NCBI GenBank assembly: GCA_020064725.1 | Contig: JAGTWJ010000001.1 | Span: forward strand, 558,001 to 622,000 | Source of the DNA: Drechslerella dactyloides | Taxonomy: Eukaryota > Ascomycota > Orbiliomycetes > Orbiliales > Orbiliaceae | DNA: 64,000 bases | Direction of reading: 5' to 3' | In this document: in pieces, positions 24,801 through 34,439 of the stretch | Position numbering within the stretch: the stretch's first letter is position 1 | How the letters are laid out: each line of letters opens with the position of its first letter | Translations under genes and position numbers: made by a program | The notes under the pieces: model-generated | The model's database searches: none | What the model was told of the DNA's origin: nothing | What the model saw: only the letters and a program-made list of their open reading frames with translations

Positions 24801-25673
24801 CGAAAAATCGCGGCCAAGGATATGAGAATCCCGGCCGTACTTAAAGATTTTGTTTTCACTCCCTTGATTTACCCTGCATGGGAACGCGGGCAAACCTACG
24901 TCGGTTACCAAACCATTTCCAATTTAAGACAGCGTTCAATTGATAAGCCGTTCCATGACAATATGACAAAGCGCCGAACACCTAATGTTCTGCCGCCAGA
25001 AGACGTTTATGTGACAATGTCGACAAACTTTGGTTTACGCCCTCAAGCCTCGTATCACCAAGTTCACATAACGCTAAATAGTGGAGGATCTCCGTATGTC
25101 TTTCATGTTGCGGAGGATCGGATAGATCCTAGTGGTCTAACTCGAAGCCATGTGGTGTTGACTAGCGCCCCAGACCCCGGCTCCGAAACTACATTTAGCG
25201 ATAGAAATATCGATGAGCTAGCCGCAATCTACTTCGAAGGATTTAAAGCAGATAAAGACCCCGTCAAACCCGGCTCAAGTCTAGAACTTCAAAAACATCC
25301 CATACTCACCAGTTTCTCAATAGCGGGAGGTGCAATATCTAGCACAACTAGGAAGGTCATTGACGACATGGCCCGTGATGACAGTCCCTTGAGGCTGGTC
25401 GACGAAAATTCGCAAGAGCTTCTTGCAGTAGATAAAGCGGTGTTGGGAAATACAGCTAGTTTTTTCAAGCGACTCAAGCTGAACGTATTGTCGGGCCAGA
25501 GGGAGATAGCTGCATTTTGGGCAATGCTTCGAAACTATGTCAATACTCTCACACAGCAACAGCCTTCAGATATGGCAAGGCTTCGTATCGAGAGAATCAT
25601 TCTTGAATATCCCAAAGACGGTGGGTTGTATATCCATATAATGCTTGGGAGTTTGGCGGAGCTATGGGACTAA
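21837..25673 (+). CDS. Giant repeated-module protein B (1278 aa as read), paralogue of protein A
   Basis: A frame of 1278 aa from the Met at 21837; the frame is open from 21813, and the true start is probably the exon at 21572. It is colinear with protein A along its length. Shared landmarks: ILKRAGDKGKGK (65-76) against DKRAGGQDKGKG; WLFVSWILGTD; LYGIKPVTIITTML; the HPF segment near 400; SVPEQHIV (452-459); QTWRRQAGQ then LRHIMF (491-507); TREGKALKHL (554-563); SLTSALSLAWV; and the C-terminal IAAFWAMLRNY. Identity looks low, perhaps a quarter by eye, so the duplication is old even though the genes are neighbours in the same direction, 2.1 kb apart. As read, the Met at 21837 lacks a signal peptide. 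Function unknown; secretion or anchoring is inferred from protein A and the upstream exon. Confidence 0.82.
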   Translation: MSPSSRFRRPAVILTRDSIRTDLFSTSHCPQPRTRAGAQICHVEEFRKGCESLATELHELDGQKILKRAGDKGKGKATAKDDQPSQPIVEDPRTLRAFEASRGRGESDFSQRGVADMSDAGTKYILEKKELQLSITARLFAMVIAARLAFNSLDMLNDIDPEETTYRHVTVQSSQSPPLQAFCSPNGNMYLPWNSKWAAEPDLAGWLFVSWILGTDRRWADEVHFDPMTRSIGYETADFEKSTFPPQYITIGDIEDEDTLRVLAKVGNAVGENNAIDVPGDDHNEEGGDGYQFNFDSMPSRGTKERDSLMALYGIKPVTIITTMLERFANALQKLQISSISFVLYRTSTPTAMVIIGLQTPTPRNNGMSDLGDLFHNFDYRYDDKMTQTNFLSTRAPELHPFYGYLNGFSRYTAYLSSVASYNFIRTKDDSYYTNLQTLERYGSLVFTFSTSVPEQHIVLRHCYSTKEKLDVNQAENDNALSERFASVIFQTWRRQAGQAVLRHIMFTDLSSNAKELARRMNGAKSPLVATYTYSPGADLDLFEALQHEFTTTTREGKALKHLQTKWGEFLGHPYVEWLAFGFVGPVGGNPVPDNEKADNPFILIRLGIQSFIEDEAGKIQAATAPSGGISSGVDVDTDSQASMSIEKLLDDSILRGCRSQAQVLALYYTLTSLPQVKLPLLQGSFHQLRQNLSPQLGSLGKFSTVSIDNPARDVLVAFESVLGISLTENKRDLAIVSEWLERARKADKFTSIDLTGLYPATDEAHLPYHISWSNDYNSSKRIDYRGRSIDANDKAAGTLLVIHDRLKAVSTSSLTSALSLAWVYLNWDRREMNFKAGANINVKRGITFLQLREDTIRILKWAHAQEAYKDLWETSGKAYKSLMLVKPMSRDASQNWAGKNPYAYLWAIMLTTPEVSAISDIFTKYVLSRRKRGMTKYQYQAADFSADQTSNTWAIQYIWASVRQSEGSGTTFGLTVILDSIGISMNLRKIAAKDMRIPAVLKDFVFTPLIYPAWERGQTYVGYQTISNLRQRSIDKPFHDNMTKRRTPNVLPPEDVYVTMSTNFGLRPQASYHQVHITLNSGGSPYVFHVAEDRIDPSGLTRSHVVLTSAPDPGSETTFSDRNIDELAAIYFEGFKADKDPVKPGSSLELQKHPILTSFSIAGGAISSTTRKVIDDMARDDSPLRLVDENSQELLAVDKAVLGNTASFFKRLKLNVLSGQREIAAFWAMLRNYVNTLTQQQPSDMARLRIERIILEYPKDGGLYIHIMLGSLAELWD

Positions 25674-26178
25674 ACCAAGCAAAAGCTCCTCGCGATTATC
25701 TGTATTGCGAATTTATTTGGCGTGGATGTCTCGCTCTAGATCAGATTGTGTGTGGACTCCTTGCTACTTCCTGTATTTAATAGGTCCTATCAATATATTA
25801 CGATTGCATGAATTCAACCGTGGCGTAGACCAGCTGAACCGTGATAGGAAGTGGCCGGACGTTTACAATACGAGACTGACCCAAATTTGAGACTACCGAC
25901 GCACCCTGATCTATGCAGTCTCCCCATTAACTGTCAAAGCCTGGCAGCAGACCCACAGCCCGTGTCCGCGAAACCAAAGCCCAATGCAAGCAAGCTACCG
26001 AGTAATCAATGGACCGCAGACGCCTGCATGCGCCACAACATACATCGAGGCACGACACGTGCACATTTCCAACGCCAACGTTGTCGCATAGCGTAGGTGA
26101 GTTTACACTCGAAACAGCCCACAGCCACCCAACACCGTCGCCTCGCCATCTGGAGTTATCTTACACAACCACTCGGCA
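25674..26178. other. Convergent 3' spacer
   Basis: Lies between the 3' ends of giant gene B (plus) and the thioesterase gene (minus). It holds only short frames; nothing else recognised. Confidence 0.5.
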
Positions 26179-27635
26179 TCACAACTTGCTCGCCTTGCTC
26201 GCCGCGCCACTCGCGTTCGCACTCGCACTTGCGCCGCCGCCGGTGCCACTCCCGCCAGCCGCAACCTCCGCCTCCTCCTCCCCGCCCTTCAACTCCCGAA
26301 CCCGCACCAGCCCCTCCTGGTAGCAGGTCGCAATCAACCGGCCGTCCTTCCCGCATATCCGCTGATGCACCAGCCCGCGCTGGTCGCCCGCCCAGGGACT
26401 GTCGGATTCCAAAAACATCCATTCGTCCGCGCGGAAGGCGCCGTGAAAGTAGATTGTGTGGTCGAGCGAGACCATCATGCCCACGCGCGCGGTCTTGTGC
26501 GCGCGCAGGAGCGTACCGAGGAACCAGGAGTCCGAGACGTAGGCGAGGGCTTCGAGGTGGGGTGCTGCGCCGGCGGGGGCCCCGATTGTGCCCTTCGCGC
26601 GGATCCACGAGCGGATGCGCTTTGTTGTTGGGTTTGGGTTTGTGTCTAGCGCGGTGTGGTTAGTCAATGTTGCTTCTGTATTTTTGATATAAGAAATGTC
26701 ATTCAAGAACATCTCGAAGTTGCAGTTTGTAGACTTCTCGACGTTGTCCTTCGAAGACGATACTTTGGGTATGCGCCGGCCGTTTGTGGTAAACCCGCAC
26801 GGGGCCTTCGACCGCCCGAAGCGTGCAATAACAACACAACAGACGCCAGTCTCGTAACTCGTAATGCACCACTCTAAAGCAACCGACATCCTCGAGATAC
26901 AAACTTGATCGAAAACTCAAACCCCAACAGAACGCGGAAAGAAGGAAAAGAGGACAAGAAGAACTTACTATTCGCTATCCCGATGACGCGCCGTTCGAAC
27001 GGATCGCCCTGCTTCAGCTTCTGCCACTCCCGAAACCCATCCTCCGTCATCCGGCCTTGCGCGACCATCCGCCTCGCCACCGCCTCCCCGCCATCACACT
27101 CCTCCGGCGCCGGCAGCCCCTCTGGCAGCGGTTCCTGAGCCTCCAAGCTGCCCTTCCCCTCGCTCGGCCGCTGGAAGCTGCACGTCGTCGTAAAGATACA
27201 CCGCCCCTGCTGCCGCGCCTGCACCGTCCGCGTGGCGAAACTCCGACCATCACGGACGAGCTCGACCGTGTATACGACGGGGATAGTCCAGTCACCGGCC
27301 AGGACAAAGTAGCAGTGCATGCTGTGCACGCGGAAGTGGTCCGGGACGGTGCGTATCGCGGCGGCAAGCGACTGTGCGATTACAGCGCCGCCGAAGATCC
27401 CGCGCGCGTTCGGCGGGCGCCATAGCGGACGGGTGTTGGTGAAGGTTGTCGGACCGAGGTCGGTGAGGGCCGTGAGCTCAAGCGTGCTCTCGATGAGGCT
27501 GTGATGCGGCGGCGGCGGCGGCGGCTTGATGGTTTGCGAGGTGCTGTCGGGCATGGTTGTCGGCAGGTCGTCTTCTTCGCTGGGGTCTGCGGATGAGTGG
27601 CCGATGGAGAGAAACTCGCCGAGCGGAACGGGCAT
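26179..27635 (-). CDS. Peroxisomal acyl-CoA thioesterase (TesB type)
   Basis: Two exons on the minus strand, 27635-26969 and 26645-26179, giving 377 aa. The first hot-dog half has GIFGGAVIAQSLAAA and VHSMHCYFVLAGD. The second has ALAYVSDSWFLGT, VSLDHTIYFHGAF and GLVHQRICGKDGRLIA, with the Asp of the LDHT motif that is catalytic in the TesB/ACOT8 family. The protein ends in Ser-Lys-Leu, a type 1 peroxisomal targeting signal, so it should hydrolyse acyl-CoAs in peroxisomes during fatty-acid breakdown. The donor GTAAGT at 26968 and an acceptor CTAG ending at 26646 (with CTAAC branch) keep the frame, but the intron is 323 nt, long for this window. An Ala/Gly/Ser-rich linker separates the last conserved strand from the SKL. 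A small extra exon inside the intron is possible. Confidence 0.9.
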
Positions 27636-29277
27636 TGAGGTGAAGATGTCAAGTTGGCGAGTGAACGGGTGGGACTGGCGGCGGGTTAAATGGTGCTAGC
27701 TAGCTGTCTGCATGCGGATCGAATGCGCGAAGGGAGGCCCGAGCGACGATGCATAAGTATGGGCGCATTGCCGTCGGGGAGGCCGTTTCGTCATGCATGG
27801 CCGTGGCCGGAACCTTGTGAAGACGCCGTGCCTCGGTTATGCGGTTGAGATCGAACTCAGCAGGCATCGCCGAGTTCCGAACTCGGATGCCCTTCCCCTT
27901 TGGGAACTGTAACACAGCCGAGCGTTGTGGTGTTGCGTCTTTTCGACGTTTCAGCTGGCAAACTATTCCAGGAGAAACATCCCGAAATGCCAACATCACG
28001 ACAGCTGCCTTGCGACAGCTCTCGCCAGAATAACAGCCAGGGACACCGCGCTGCCAACAAAAGTACCCGCTCCCGCACCCATCCGGACATCTTTCCGACG
28101 TTTTAATACCGTATCCCCGGGACTAACCCATTATCACCCGATGTAACAAGCGAGATCCCGCCGGTGCATACATTTACAACATTCAAACGACGCCCCAACA
28201 CCAACCACGTAGATAGCTATCCATCCCGTTTAAACTCAGTCAACCGTATGGAGACCAACATTCCCACTTTGCAAACCAACTATAATACTATGCAATCCTA
28301 CAAAAGTGAAGGACCAACAATTAATCGATGTTCTGTACCCGAGCCGTGCACAATCGCAGTTCTTCACGCATGGATCGCGCTGTTGTAAACCTAGTACCAT
28401 AATCTGATTGTGATATCTATCAAGTCCCAAAGGCCTCAGAACCCAAGATTCAAAGACTTATTTACGTACAGCTACCTCCAGAATACATTTGGGAAGGCTT
28501 TCGATGAAAATATAAACCCCAACCAAAAAGAAAAATATCTAAAAAAAAAGTATCGAATGAAAGTGCCGGTCCCCGGGTGCATATAAAGATGAAACTTTCC
28601 CGCAACATTAAAATCGATCTTGTAAAGTATTAATGAGGCTGTGAAGTTTGTCACCCCGGCGGTCTAAAGTCAGAACGAATATATAACTAAAGGCTCAAAA
28701 ATCACGGCTTTACTTCATACAAATAGGCCTTGCATAGGCTAACTATATAAATTTCAAGTAAGTTTTAAAAATCTCTACGAATTGAAGCCTTACTCTAAAG
28801 CTTCACCAGGATACACCTGTTTATGGGGATAATCATTTCGGCAGCCATGGCCCAGGGGCAGTCCATCGAGTCAGCGCTTGAACTTTCCAGCCTTTACTAA
28901 ACCCAGCTAGCTAAAGAGACTACAGTTTATACGTCGTATACGCGTAGAGGTCGACAGCCGGCCGGCCAATGGATTAATCTTATTTCGTCCACGCGTGGAT
29001 ATTACTCAAGCTTACAAACTTAAGGAACCAAAAATAAACTATGAGATCGATAGATATGGTGAAGACGAAGCATCCATTAAAAACCCTAGGTAAAAGGTAA
29101 TATACAAAAGAAATTCGTATACGTCCAATCATCCACCGCATTACAATACCAATATATCATCCCCCCTCCACCACAAAATACCATCGGCAACATAAAACAT
29201 CACGCAAATACAAGTAACCCACCAACGCCAACAACCTACCTACCATACATACCATCATGTCAAGATAGAATCAAAGG
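27636..29277. other. Intergenic between two minus-strand genes
   Basis: 27636-28100 is the upstream region of the thioesterase gene, with a perfect palindrome listed separately. 28100-29277 is AT-rich 3' flank of the large gene on the minus strand. No gene supported. Confidence 0.45.
27863..27891. promoter_or_regulatory. Palindrome upstream of the thioesterase gene, possible zinc-cluster factor site
   Basis: Positions 27870-27886 read CCGAGTTC, one base, GAACTCGG, a perfect 8-bp inverted repeat. It is embedded in a wider imperfect one (GGCATC at 27863 and GATGCC at 27886-27891). It lies about 235 bases upstream of the start codon at 27635. CCG and CGG triplets 11 bases apart in this orientation are the kind of site bound by Zn2Cys6 dimers. 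Regulation is inferred from position only. Confidence 0.35.
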
Positions 29278-32200
29278 CTACCGCCTCTCCTCCTCCCACC
29301 ACCCCTCTTTCAAACTCCCCAACAACCCCTCATAATCAAACTCCTCACCCTCAACCTCCTCCCCATCGCCATCACCCTCCTCTTCCTCCTCATCATCCCC
29401 TTCCTCGCCGTCTTCAAAAACATACTCCTCCGTCATCAAATTCTCCGGAATAAACTGCTGCATCTCCTCTTCCTCCTCCTCTTCCCCTTCTCCATCCTCC
29501 ACCTCTCCTTCTCCTTCCTCGACAGCTACTTCTTCAATCGTATTCGTAACTTCTAGCTTCTCTTCGGACGACGCCTCGGGAGACGCGACGGTAGCATCGG
29601 AACCCGCAAGCGCATCCTCGCCAACAGCGGCTGTGGCGGCGTCAGCCTCTTCTTTTCCCGACGGCTTCTCTTTATCCTTCTCCTTTTCTTTGTCCTTATC
29701 GCCACCCAGCAGCCGCTCAAAGAAGCGGTCTTTCCAGGATTCTGGGGACTCCTTCTGTGCGGTATCAGGCGTCACCGGCCGCTCCTCGTCCTTGTGCAGA
29801 TTCAACGGCTCGTATTCCGCTACTTCCGTCTCGGCAATCTCAGGTTCCTGCGGGACGGCGCTCGGCAGCACGGGGCTCTTGCGTCCGCGTGACCTCGAGC
29901 GGGATTTACTCCCACCCCGCGACGACGGCCGCGGTCTTGCCGGCGACGGCGAACGACCACGTCCATTCCGCGACGGGGACCTCGGCCGGTCACCGACAAC
30001 CTGCTGCTTCAGCGAACCAGGCTGCACCGTCGCCACCTCCTCCTCACCCTCCACATCCCCCGTCATCACACCCTCGCCTTCATCCTCCTTCACCACCTCC
30101 GTCTCCTCTGATGTAGGAACATCAGACGAGAGTACTTCGGACGCCTCAGCATGCACGCGGCTCGGACTAGCAGGAACCTCCCGCAGCGGCGGCGGAAGAC
30201 TCATCTCGGGAATATCCCCAGCGAACCACCCATCCTCCAACCCGCCATCGCGCACCTGCGCCTTCCCAACGTCGATATCGCCAGCGTCAGACAGCCGGTC
30301 GTACTCATCAGGAACATTAACCGGCTGATGGTAGTAATCGTACGGCTGCGTCGGCACCGTCTTCCGCTCCCGGCTGCGCTCGCGCATGAACCGTCGCGGC
30401 GACCGCGGTGGCGTCTCGTACTGCGATAGACGCGGGGAATTGACGTCGCTGTCACCATCGGCTACCTCGTCCGCGGCTGGGATAACCGGCGTCCGCGGGC
30501 GTTCCTCCTCGTCGGCTTCAGGTACGATACTACCGAAATCGACGCCCTCCTCGTCGCCGGACGCAGCATCTACAACCTCGTCGGAGGTTGGAATAAGAGG
30601 TCCCTCGGTATCGTCGGCATCGTCATCGTGCGGTAGGCCATCACGTTCGCGTGCGGCCTGCCGTATCGCGGCCGCGACTTCCTGCGGCATAACGCACTTG
30701 CCGCCGACCTGGATACCGTAAACGACGCTCTCATGCTCGAGACCCTTCTTCTGCGCGTTCCGCCAGTCCAGCTCCGCCTGCTCCTCGGGACTCAACACGG
30801 GCTCCGGAACGTCAGCTAGCACCTTCTCCGCCTCGGCCGAGCCGCCGGGGTTGACAACCTGCACCGGCGGAACGAACGGCGCCTCCACTTCGACAGCCGG
30901 GGGCGCGGCAGCCGGCACGACCTGCTGCTGTTGCTGCAGCATCTGCATCTGCTGCGCGACCTGCGTCTCCATGAAATTGCGCACCATAAAGTCCAGGTTG
31001 CGCTGCTGCACGTAGCTGTTCACGCTGAACGCGATGAGCGCAGCGAACGGGATAGCGATAAGCAGCAACGTTGGCAGCGGGATAGAAGACAATGTATCAA
31101 TGGTAGGCTTGATCATGAGGCGCATCTTGTCAACGAGACCCTCAGGCGGCTCCGGATCTAGCTCCTTCTCGCTCCGCGGCTCCGGTGACGGCGTCATCGA
31201 CCGCCGCGTGCTGCGCGAGACGGAGCGGCCGCGAGGCGACTCTTCAGACGGTATGGGGACGATATCGCTCGTCGAGGAGTTGATGCGAGAGTGGCCGCGC
31301 GATTCAAAGTTACGATCAAAGCTCTTGCGGCTGCTTCTGCGCCGCCGCTGCCGCACGAATTCAGGCTTCGGCGGCTGCGGGGAGTTGGCTCGCGATACAA
31401 TGGGGGAAATGTCAGGTGAGATGGCAGGGGAGGAGAACCGCGACGGCATGGGCGACGGACCCGCCGTCTTGGGCGTGACTGCGCGTCTGCTGCGCGGCGA
31501 AGGGACGGGCCTGAGTTCCTCCGGGTCCTCATCGTCAGCTGGATATTCGTTCTTCGCGTTGGCAGCAGGCTCGTCTTCATCGGAGATATCGACAGGGATG
31601 TTCTCCTTATTGTCAACGCTATCGTGATGATTCTCCTTGTCGCCTTCGAGGTCTTCGGGAACCTCGTCGCTGTCATCAGAGATGGCGAGGCCGACGATGG
31701 CCATGTTGTCCGGCACGCGGCTGGAGTTCGGTCGGGAGGCGGTCTTCTCGCTCGGTGGGTAGTTCACCAGCTCGGCGGGCTTTATCTCGCGGCTGCCGCG
31801 GCGCGACGACGGATGGAGTCGATGCGGGTTGGTGACCTTGCGCTCGAGAGGCGGGGAGACGGCGGGCGTGATGATCTCCGGCTCCGGGGAGAGATTCTCG
31901 CTGGGGGAGAGGAGGTCTCTGTCCAGGCTGGTTCCGCGAGAGGAGCTAGCGATGGTATGGTGGATGGCCGTGTTCATCGTGAACGCGCTGAGACGGCGGT
32001 TCTCATCGTCGGTCTTGTCGCCGGGGGCGAGGTCACCCGTCTCGGAGGGCGGGGTAGCTTGGACTTCCGGCTTGACTTCGTTTTGAGAGGGCTCTTCGTC
32101 CGTCGTCCAGGCGTCTTCGCTGCGCATGCGCTCCGGCCTGGCGGCTTCTTCGCCCTCCTTGGCATCTTTATCCTCCCAGATGGGGACAAAGGTGCCGCTT

Positions 32201-33783
32201 TCCTGCTCGGGAGGCTCAAAAATCGGGACGTCGGTGTCGAGCCCGTCGGAGAAGATCTCCTTGCCCTTGTCGTCGTCTGGGAGGATCTCGAGCTCGCTGA
32301 GCGGCTCTTGCTTGGAGTAGTTGCTGCCGTTGCGGCTGCGCACAGACCCGCTGGCATTGCGAGGGCCCGACGTGCGGCGCCTGCTGCCGGAGGTCCTGCG
32401 CGGCCGCGGCATCTCCTCGTCGGTGGTCGTCTCGACGCCGACCATCGTCGGTGGCATGCGCCGTTTGAACTGGAAGCTGCCCTGCAGCGTCTTCTTGCTC
32501 TCGCTGCGCTGCGAGGACGGTCTGAGACTTCTGGGGGGCTCGATGTCCTCGTATCCCGGCGTGACGGTGACCTCGACGTCGATGCGCTCCATCTCCTCCC
32601 AGCTGCGGCTCCACGCGCCGGCGCGCATCAGGCCGTTTGAGGCGAAGACGTTGATGGAGTACCATTTCTCGTTGTTCTTAAAGGGCCGCCGGAGCCGTCG
32701 CGGGCGGCCGTGGCGGGCGGGCTCCGGTTTGAGGCGGCGGCGCGAGCAGTTTGGGCAGACGGGGTCGGCTTCGTCGTCTGACGAGGCGATGTAGGAGCCC
32801 TCGGAGTGGGAGGCGCAGTCATCCGCAATATATGTGGGCGCGCGCTTGAAGGGGGGCGGGGTTTCCTGGTCGAGGCCGAGGTTTTCGGCAACCATGTCGA
32901 CGAGAGCGTCGTAGTCGTCGTTGGGGTGCGGGAGGAGCAGGCCGCGGGCGACGACGGTGGGTGATATCATCTTGCGTAGGTGGTTCGCTAGGACTGACGA
33001 CGCGGGACCCTGGGCGGGCAGCGGGAGGAGAGTGACATGGAGGAGAACGAGGGGAGATGGGTCCGGGGAGGGGGCGGCGACGGCTTGCAGCATGCGGCCG
33101 TTCTTCCTGCTCGGGGAGGAGAAGCCGCGGGTGTGCGTGGGGAAGCCGGATCTGGCGGGCTTCTTCTTCTTGCTGGAGAAGGGGGAGAAGTCCGGGATGG
33201 CAGCACTCTTAGAGCCGCGATTGGTGCCGACGGAGGACAGACGGCGGCGGGAGAAGGCGGTGGGGCTGGGGGATTCGCAGACGGCGGAGGGGAGGACGAC
33301 GCCGTTGTCGCCGGCGACCTGCTTGGCGGTGTTCAAGGTAGCGGAGCGGATGATTGGGCCGAATGGATTGGGAGGCGGCGTGCCCGAGACGCTGTCATTG
33401 TCGGAATCGGAGCCGGAGTCACGGACGGTGAGGCGGGAGTAGTTGCGAGGCCCGCTGTGGTCGTCGTCCGGGATGGAGGGCGGGCGACGAGGGGACTCCG
33501 ATTCGGACGCGGTCTGCTCAAAGATGGCGTCGATTTCGGAGTCGTCGTGAGGGGCGGAGGCGTGAGACACCTTCTCGGATGGTAGTGCCACCTCGGCGGC
33601 GGCGGCCACGACGGCCTCCTCGATCGAGGGCTCGTCTTGCTTGTCGATTGAGGACGAAGGAGGAGGAGGAGCGGGGGCCATTCTGGTGGCGGAGGAGGAC
33701 TCGCCGTCGTCGGTGGGCGGGGTGCTGCGGGTGGAGGAGAGCGAGGGACGAGAGGAGGCGGAGCGGGAGGAAGGCGGAGACAT
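29278..33783 (-). CDS. Large acidic membrane-anchored protein, 'pathway-specific nitrogen regulator' family
   Basis: A single minus-strand exon encoding 1501 aa. I recognise a conserved block at residues 228-302: RMLQAVAAPSPDPSPLVLLH, a leucine-rich strand (LLHVTLLPLP), then RGLLLPHPNDDYDALVDMVA. A CPNC pair lies near 338-341 and KWYSINVFASNGLMRAG near 370-390. This layout is that of the Pezizomycotina family commonly annotated as 'pathway-specific nitrogen regulator', a label that to my knowledge rests on weak similarity. A hydrophobic segment at about 898-921 (LPTLLLIAIPFAALIAFSV) is a probable single membrane span, followed by a Gln/Met-rich stretch. The flanks are Ser/Pro/Arg-rich low complexity, and the last 120 residues are Glu/Asp-dominated. 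No DNA-binding domain is visible, so a direct transcriptional role is doubtful. Long GC-rich frames on the opposite strand are shadows. Confidence 0.85.
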   Translation of the reverse strand: MSPPSSRSASSRPSLSSTRSTPPTDDGESSSATRMAPAPPPPSSSIDKQDEPSIEEAVVAAAAEVALPSEKVSHASAPHDDSEIDAIFEQTASESESPRRPPSIPDDDHSGPRNYSRLTVRDSGSDSDNDSVSGTPPPNPFGPIIRSATLNTAKQVAGDNGVVLPSAVCESPSPTAFSRRRLSSVGTNRGSKSAAIPDFSPFSSKKKKPARSGFPTHTRGFSSPSRKNGRMLQAVAAPSPDPSPLVLLHVTLLPLPAQGPASSVLANHLRKMISPTVVARGLLLPHPNDDYDALVDMVAENLGLDQETPPPFKRAPTYIADDCASHSEGSYIASSDDEADPVCPNCSRRRLKPEPARHGRPRRLRRPFKNNEKWYSINVFASNGLMRAGAWSRSWEEMERIDVEVTVTPGYEDIEPPRSLRPSSQRSESKKTLQGSFQFKRRMPPTMVGVETTTDEEMPRPRRTSGSRRRTSGPRNASGSVRSRNGSNYSKQEPLSELEILPDDDKGKEIFSDGLDTDVPIFEPPEQESGTFVPIWEDKDAKEGEEAARPERMRSEDAWTTDEEPSQNEVKPEVQATPPSETGDLAPGDKTDDENRRLSAFTMNTAIHHTIASSSRGTSLDRDLLSPSENLSPEPEIITPAVSPPLERKVTNPHRLHPSSRRGSREIKPAELVNYPPSEKTASRPNSSRVPDNMAIVGLAISDDSDEVPEDLEGDKENHHDSVDNKENIPVDISDEDEPAANAKNEYPADDEDPEELRPVPSPRSRRAVTPKTAGPSPMPSRFSSPAISPDISPIVSRANSPQPPKPEFVRQRRRRSSRKSFDRNFESRGHSRINSSTSDIVPIPSEESPRGRSVSRSTRRSMTPSPEPRSEKELDPEPPEGLVDKMRLMIKPTIDTLSSIPLPTLLLIAIPFAALIAFSVNSYVQQRNLDFMVRNFMETQVAQQMQMLQQQQQVVPAAAPPAVEVEAPFVPPVQVVNPGGSAEAEKVLADVPEPVLSPEEQAELDWRNAQKKGLEHESVVYGIQVGGKCVMPQEVAAAIRQAARERDGLPHDDDADDTEGPLIPTSDEVVDAASGDEEGVDFGSIVPEADEEERPRTPVIPAADEVADGDSDVNSPRLSQYETPPRSPRRFMRERSRERKTVPTQPYDYYHQPVNVPDEYDRLSDAGDIDVGKAQVRDGGLEDGWFAGDIPEMSLPPPLREVPASPSRVHAEASEVLSSDVPTSEETEVVKEDEGEGVMTGDVEGEEEVATVQPGSLKQQVVGDRPRSPSRNGRGRSPSPARPRPSSRGGSKSRSRSRGRKSPVLPSAVPQEPEIAETEVAEYEPLNLHKDEERPVTPDTAQKESPESWKDRFFERLLGGDKDKEKEKDKEKPSGKEEADAATAAVGEDALAGSDATVASPEASSEEKLEVTNTIEEVAVEEGEGEVEDGEGEEEEEEEMQQFIPENLMTEEYVFEDGEEGDDEEEEEGDGDGEEVEGEEFDYEGLLGSLKEGWWEEERR

Positions 33784-33955
33784 GGCAATGGGAAGACGCG
33801 ACGGGGTGAAGCTGAAGCTACGGCGAGCTCATCAGCCGAGATGACGATGGAATGCAGCAGCTGTAAAAGTGGAGAATGGGGAACGTATGCAGTATGCAGT
33901 ATGTACAGAAGAGACAGACAGCCGCCTGCAAACGGCAGAGTGATTGACAGACTGG

Positions 33956-33972
33956 TTGATTGATTGATTGAT
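33956..33972. repeat. TGAT tetranucleotide microsatellite
   Basis: About four tandem copies of TGAT/GATT, roughly 170 bases upstream of the start codon at 33783 (minus strand). Confidence 0.85.
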
Positions 33973-34208
33973 GATGGAGGAAAAGAAACGTCGACGGGCG
34001 GGTCGTGATGATAGTGATTTAATGGAGCTGAGGTCGGGCGTCGAAGGGGCAGTTTGTTTACCCGGCGCGGTGTTTGGCGGCTTCCCGTTCGGGCCTAACG
34101 TGGCTCGTGGGCCGGGAAACGGGGCTCCGCTGCCAGCACACCTTTCCGCCTCTTCTCCTCATCGTCATCTCATTGGCGGTGCTGGCGATGTTGACAATAC
34201 TCCCGTCG

Positions 34209-34260
34209 TGATGATGGCGGTGGTGACGATGAGATGATGGTGGTGATGGTGGTGATGGTG
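34209..34260. repeat. GATGGTG-rich trinucleotide-like repeat
   Basis: A tract of imperfect GAT and GGT triplets on the plus strand. No open frame is associated with it. Confidence 0.75.
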
Positions 34261-34384
34261 TTGACATCTGATGGCAGCTGTGTTGACATTTTGTGTAGAC
34301 GTTTCTTCTCCGTACATTCCATCTCAACCTTCGGCCTTCGAGGCTGCACCCGGAACCATTGCGCACGTGCATCTCACTCAACTC

Positions 34385-34439
34385 AAGTCCTTACTCAGTA
34401 AGTAAGTACTTAAAGAAGTAAGTACTTACTTAAGGACTT
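34385..34439. repeat. Inverted repeat able to form a hairpin
   Basis: AAGTCCTTA at 34385-34393 is the exact complement of TAAGGACTT at 34431-34439. Between them lie GTAAGTAAGTACTT and AAGTAAGTACTTACTT, which also pair. The 14-base core GTAAGTAAGTACTT recurs at about 35723-35736. This could be a small mobile-element remnant. Confidence 0.7.

Noticed and set aside
29633..33585. Long plus-strand frames (up to 338 codons) opposite the 1501-aa gene
   Set aside because: They are shadows of GC- and Ser/Glu-rich codons on the minus strand; the minus frame has the conserved family block.
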